A DNA stretch of 45,122 bases, taken from positions 1-45,122 of the forward strand of contig CAKVFO010000008.1 in assembly GCA_934746785.1 (NCBI GenBank), in the 5' to 3' direction. Both the position numbers and the translations under genes were made by a program. Origin of the DNA: an uncultured Clostridium sp. Its GTDB lineage: Bacteria > Bacillota > Clostridia > Clostridiales > Clostridiaceae. The stretch's first letter is position 1; each line of letters begins with the position of its first letter. The notes below the pieces were generated by a model, which saw nothing but the letters and a program-made list of their open reading frames with translations, was not told where the DNA came from and did no database searches. Positions 43,043 through 45,122 of this stretch are shown piece by piece.

Positions 43043-45094
43043 TTAAAGCTGAGCTTCTTTAAATTTTTCTTCAAAGAATTCAGTGATTTTATATATGTGT
43101 CTTTTTAATAATCCAAGAACTATAAATACTATTGCAAATATTAAAAGAATTCCAATATCATGAAGAGTATTATTCCATGTTGGACCTGCAATAGCTTGTC
43201 TATATGCATCTATGGCATATGTAAATGGCCATAGTGGCTGTAATACACCAAATATCTTTGGATTAGTTTGAATTGGATATATTCCTCCTGAACCAGCAAT
43301 TTGAAATACCATAATAACAACAGCAACAGCTTTTCCAACATTACCGAATAAAGAAACTAAGGTGTAAAGCATAATTGTAAATACGAATGAAGTTAAAAGT
43401 GATATTACAAAGAATAATACTAAGTTTTCAGGATAGACCTTTAATAAATAGACATCTCCTAATGCAACAATCACTGTTTGAATAAAACTTATTAATAAGA
43501 ATAAAAGAAGTTTTCCAAAGTGTTTTTGCATAATTGTAGTTTCTTCTTTTGTATTTAAATCCTTACATTCAGTTGTAAGAAGAGCAAGGGTAAGAAGACT
43601 TCCAACCCATATACCTAAAACAGTATAAAAAGGTGTAAGGCCTACACCAAATATATTGATATCATATACTTGAACTTCTTCTACATTAATAGGTGAAGAA
43701 AGGAATCCACCAACAGTATCAGGATTTTTATTCATTAAGTTTGTTAATGTGTCTATATTTTCATTATTGATAATTGCAGTTGAATCCTCAACCTTTGATA
43801 AGTTATCTCTAAAATCTTCTAGTTTTGAATTAATATCATTTAGTATCCCTTTTTTAGTATTGCTATTAGATATACCAAGATTCATAAGAGCTTTTAATTG
43901 AGGATTTAAAACATGTAATCCATCTAAAGCTAAATTTGCTTTGTCAGCACTATTAACTAAGTTATCTGATGCGATATTTAAAATAGGAATAATAGAATTA
44001 TAAAAAGTATTATTTAGAGCATTCATTTTATTACTATTTTCAGTGTTGATAGTAATGATATTATTAATTGAATCTTGAATACTTGAGTTATTCAATCCAT
44101 TATTTAAATTATTTTCTAAAGAATCTAATTGAGCTAAAACATTATTATTCAAGTTCTTCATAGAGTTTAAGAGATTGATTTGTTCATTAATGCTAGTAGA
44201 ATTATCAAAAACTTCCAAAAAAGAAATAGTGGAATCAATAATGCTATTTAATTGTTTTAAAGTAGATCTTGTATTATTAATTTTATCAATAAATTTATCT
44301 TTACCTTCAAAAGATAAATTTAGATTCTTTAAATCCTGAAGTAATCTATTTATATTACTAAATTCAGACTGTAAGTCAGTCATGTTTTGCTTCAGGTTTG
44401 AAGTGAGTATAGTAAATTGAACTTTAGTGTCTAAGGTAAAATTTCTAGAGTTTCTAAGTATACTTTGCAATGACGTTATACTATTATCTGCTTCATTTAA
44501 AACATTTTTGGAGTTATTAAGATTATTTTGTATACGAGAAAAATCTTTATCCATAGATAAAAGCTGAGAATTAACATCTTTAATAGTATTATTAGCATCA
44601 CTTATGCTAGAAACTAGTTCAAATATTTCAGGCTTTCTTGTTTCAATGTTAGTGCCAGTTAAATTTAATTTTTTAAACACTTCTTTATTAATTGTGTTTA
44701 TCATTTCTTTTTTTATTTCATCTGTCAGTGTATTTCTTGCTACATCAGTAATTTTTGTAGCTATAGCATTTGTTTTTTCATTTGCCTTATAAATTATTTT
44801 AGGCTTTTGAGGAGTAGAAGAAGCTAATGAAACTAACTGTGATGAAAAGTTAGATGGTATTTCAATTAGAGCATAATATTTTCCTTCATTTAATCCATAA
44901 TTTCCTTGCCAGTCATCTACAAAATTCCATCCAATAGAATTATTCTCTTTTAATGCTGAAATAATCTCATCACCAGCATTTAATATTTTATTATTAAAAA
45001 CCACGCCATTATCATTGTTAACTACAGCAACGGCAATGTTTTCAGTATTAGCATAGGGATTCCAGTTTGCTTTTATATTAACCCAAGCATACAA
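43043..45094 (-). CDS. YhgE/Pip-family membrane protein, N-terminus missing
   Basis: Large membrane protein of the YhgE/Pip (phage-infection-protein-like, ABC-2-related) family, 683 residues visible. The first readable residues YAWVNIKANWNPYANT are the start of the extracellular region, normally preceded by a ~25-30 residue membrane anchor. Then follows a long coiled-coil-rich external domain (~110-470) with repeated Asn/Ser/Leu heptads, and five or six membrane helices at the C-terminus (GSLLTLALL, PEFNLV-type segments, GSGGIYPIQTNP, PFTYAIDAYRQ). Relatives include type VII secretion-linked proteins. Reading upstream in frame meets a TAA four codons before the conserved block, so the TTG at 45094 is probably not a true start. 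The gene is disrupted, or the last ~25 bases of the window are an artefact. Confidence 0.8.
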   Translation of the reverse strand: MYAWVNIKANWNPYANTENIAVAVVNNDNGVVFNNKILNAGDEIISALKENNSIGWNFVDDWQGNYGLNEGKYYALIEIPSNFSSQLVSLASSTPQKPKIIYKANEKTNAIATKITDVARNTLTDEIKKEMINTINKEVFKKLNLTGTNIETRKPEIFELVSSISDANNTIKDVNSQLLSMDKDFSRIQNNLNNSKNVLNEADNSITSLQSILRNSRNFTLDTKVQFTILTSNLKQNMTDLQSEFSNINRLLQDLKNLNLSFEGKDKFIDKINNTRSTLKQLNSIIDSTISFLEVFDNSTSINEQINLLNSMKNLNNNVLAQLDSLENNLNNGLNNSSIQDSINNIITINTENSNKMNALNNTFYNSIIPILNIASDNLVNSADKANLALDGLHVLNPQLKALMNLGISNSNTKKGILNDINSKLEDFRDNLSKVEDSTAIINNENIDTLTNLMNKNPDTVGGFLSSPINVEEVQVYDINIFGVGLTPFYTVLGIWVGSLLTLALLTTECKDLNTKEETTIMQKHFGKLLLFLLISFIQTVIVALGDVYLLKVYPENLVLFFVISLLTSFVFTIMLYTLVSLFGNVGKAVAVVIMVFQIAGSGGIYPIQTNPKIFGVLQPLWPFTYAIDAYRQAIAGPTWNNTLHDIGILLIFAIVFIVLGLLKRHIYKITEFFEEKFKEAQL

Positions 45095-45122
45095 AGAGTT
45101 TATTTTTTATACCCTCTTTGTA
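45090..45122. repeat. Inverted repeat at the extreme right edge
   Basis: TACAAAGAG (45090-45098) and CTCTTTGTA (45114-45122) are exact complements and the second arm ends on the last base. It coincides with the loss of the YhgE reading frame. Confidence 0.6.

Overview
The window is AT-rich DNA from a Gram-positive Firmicute, most likely a Clostridium sensu stricto species. The evidence is very low GC throughout, strong GGAGG-type ribosome sites, GTG/TTG starts, a clostridial-type 5S rRNA at the left edge, and Firmicute families such as DegV, YhgE/Pip, DUF116 and an MptD-type ECF S component. No transposase, integrase, tRNA or CRISPR array was seen.

Layout. 1-157: 3' end of a 5S rRNA gene and its terminator. 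193-1059: HAD phosphatase. 1126-1807: wreckage of a MerR/GyrI-type regulator running into a 5'-truncated TrmO-like gene. 2020-20019: one forward biosynthetic operon holding a salicylate-AMP ligase, an O-methyltransferase, two NRPSs of 2568 and 1815 residues, a saccharopine-dehydrogenase-like oxidoreductase and a thiazolinyl imine reductase; it ends at a strong terminator. 20073-21041: convergent AraC-type regulator. 21230-28444: forward transport operon with a complete ECF module (S, T, fused double ATPase), two YbtP/YbtQ-like ABC half-transporters and a membrane-anchored alpha/beta hydrolase. 28662-30919: frameshifted DUF116 gene and a metallophosphoesterase. 30970-31995: secreted PL9-like pectate lyase, followed by a relic of an LPXTG surface protein. 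32574-35117: 2'-5' RNA ligase-like protein, cytidine deaminase, Crp/Fnr regulator and TetR regulator. 35337-36197: DegV protein, then a decayed second copy of the Crp/Fnr gene. 36732-42963: a second AraC regulator divergent from a FecBCDE-type siderophore uptake operon ending in an MFS transporter. 43043-45094: YhgE/Pip membrane protein whose N-terminus is lost at the window edge.

The central system is a yersiniabactin/pyochelin/equibactin-like thiazoline siderophore locus with its own logic. The NRPSs read ArCP-Cy-A(degenerate MT/E insert)-PCP-Cy-A-PCP, then TubC docking-Cy-A(MT)-PCP-TE. All three A domains carry the cysteine specificity code (two with one conservative or aromatic change) and there is no PKS module. 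The simplest product is a hydroxyphenyl starter followed by three cysteine-derived rings, one reduced and one methylated, i.e. pyochelin extended by one ring. No salicylate synthase or phosphopantetheinyl transferase lies in the window.

Regulation is coherent. The biosynthetic operon, the ECF/exporter operon and the FecBCDE operon each have a TTGAAA -35 followed by a Fur-box-like 7-1-7 inverted repeat in the spacer. A pair of 17-bp direct repeats, 21 bp apart, lies between the AraC gene and the ECF promoter, as expected for a siderophore-sensing AraC activator of the YbtA/PchR type.
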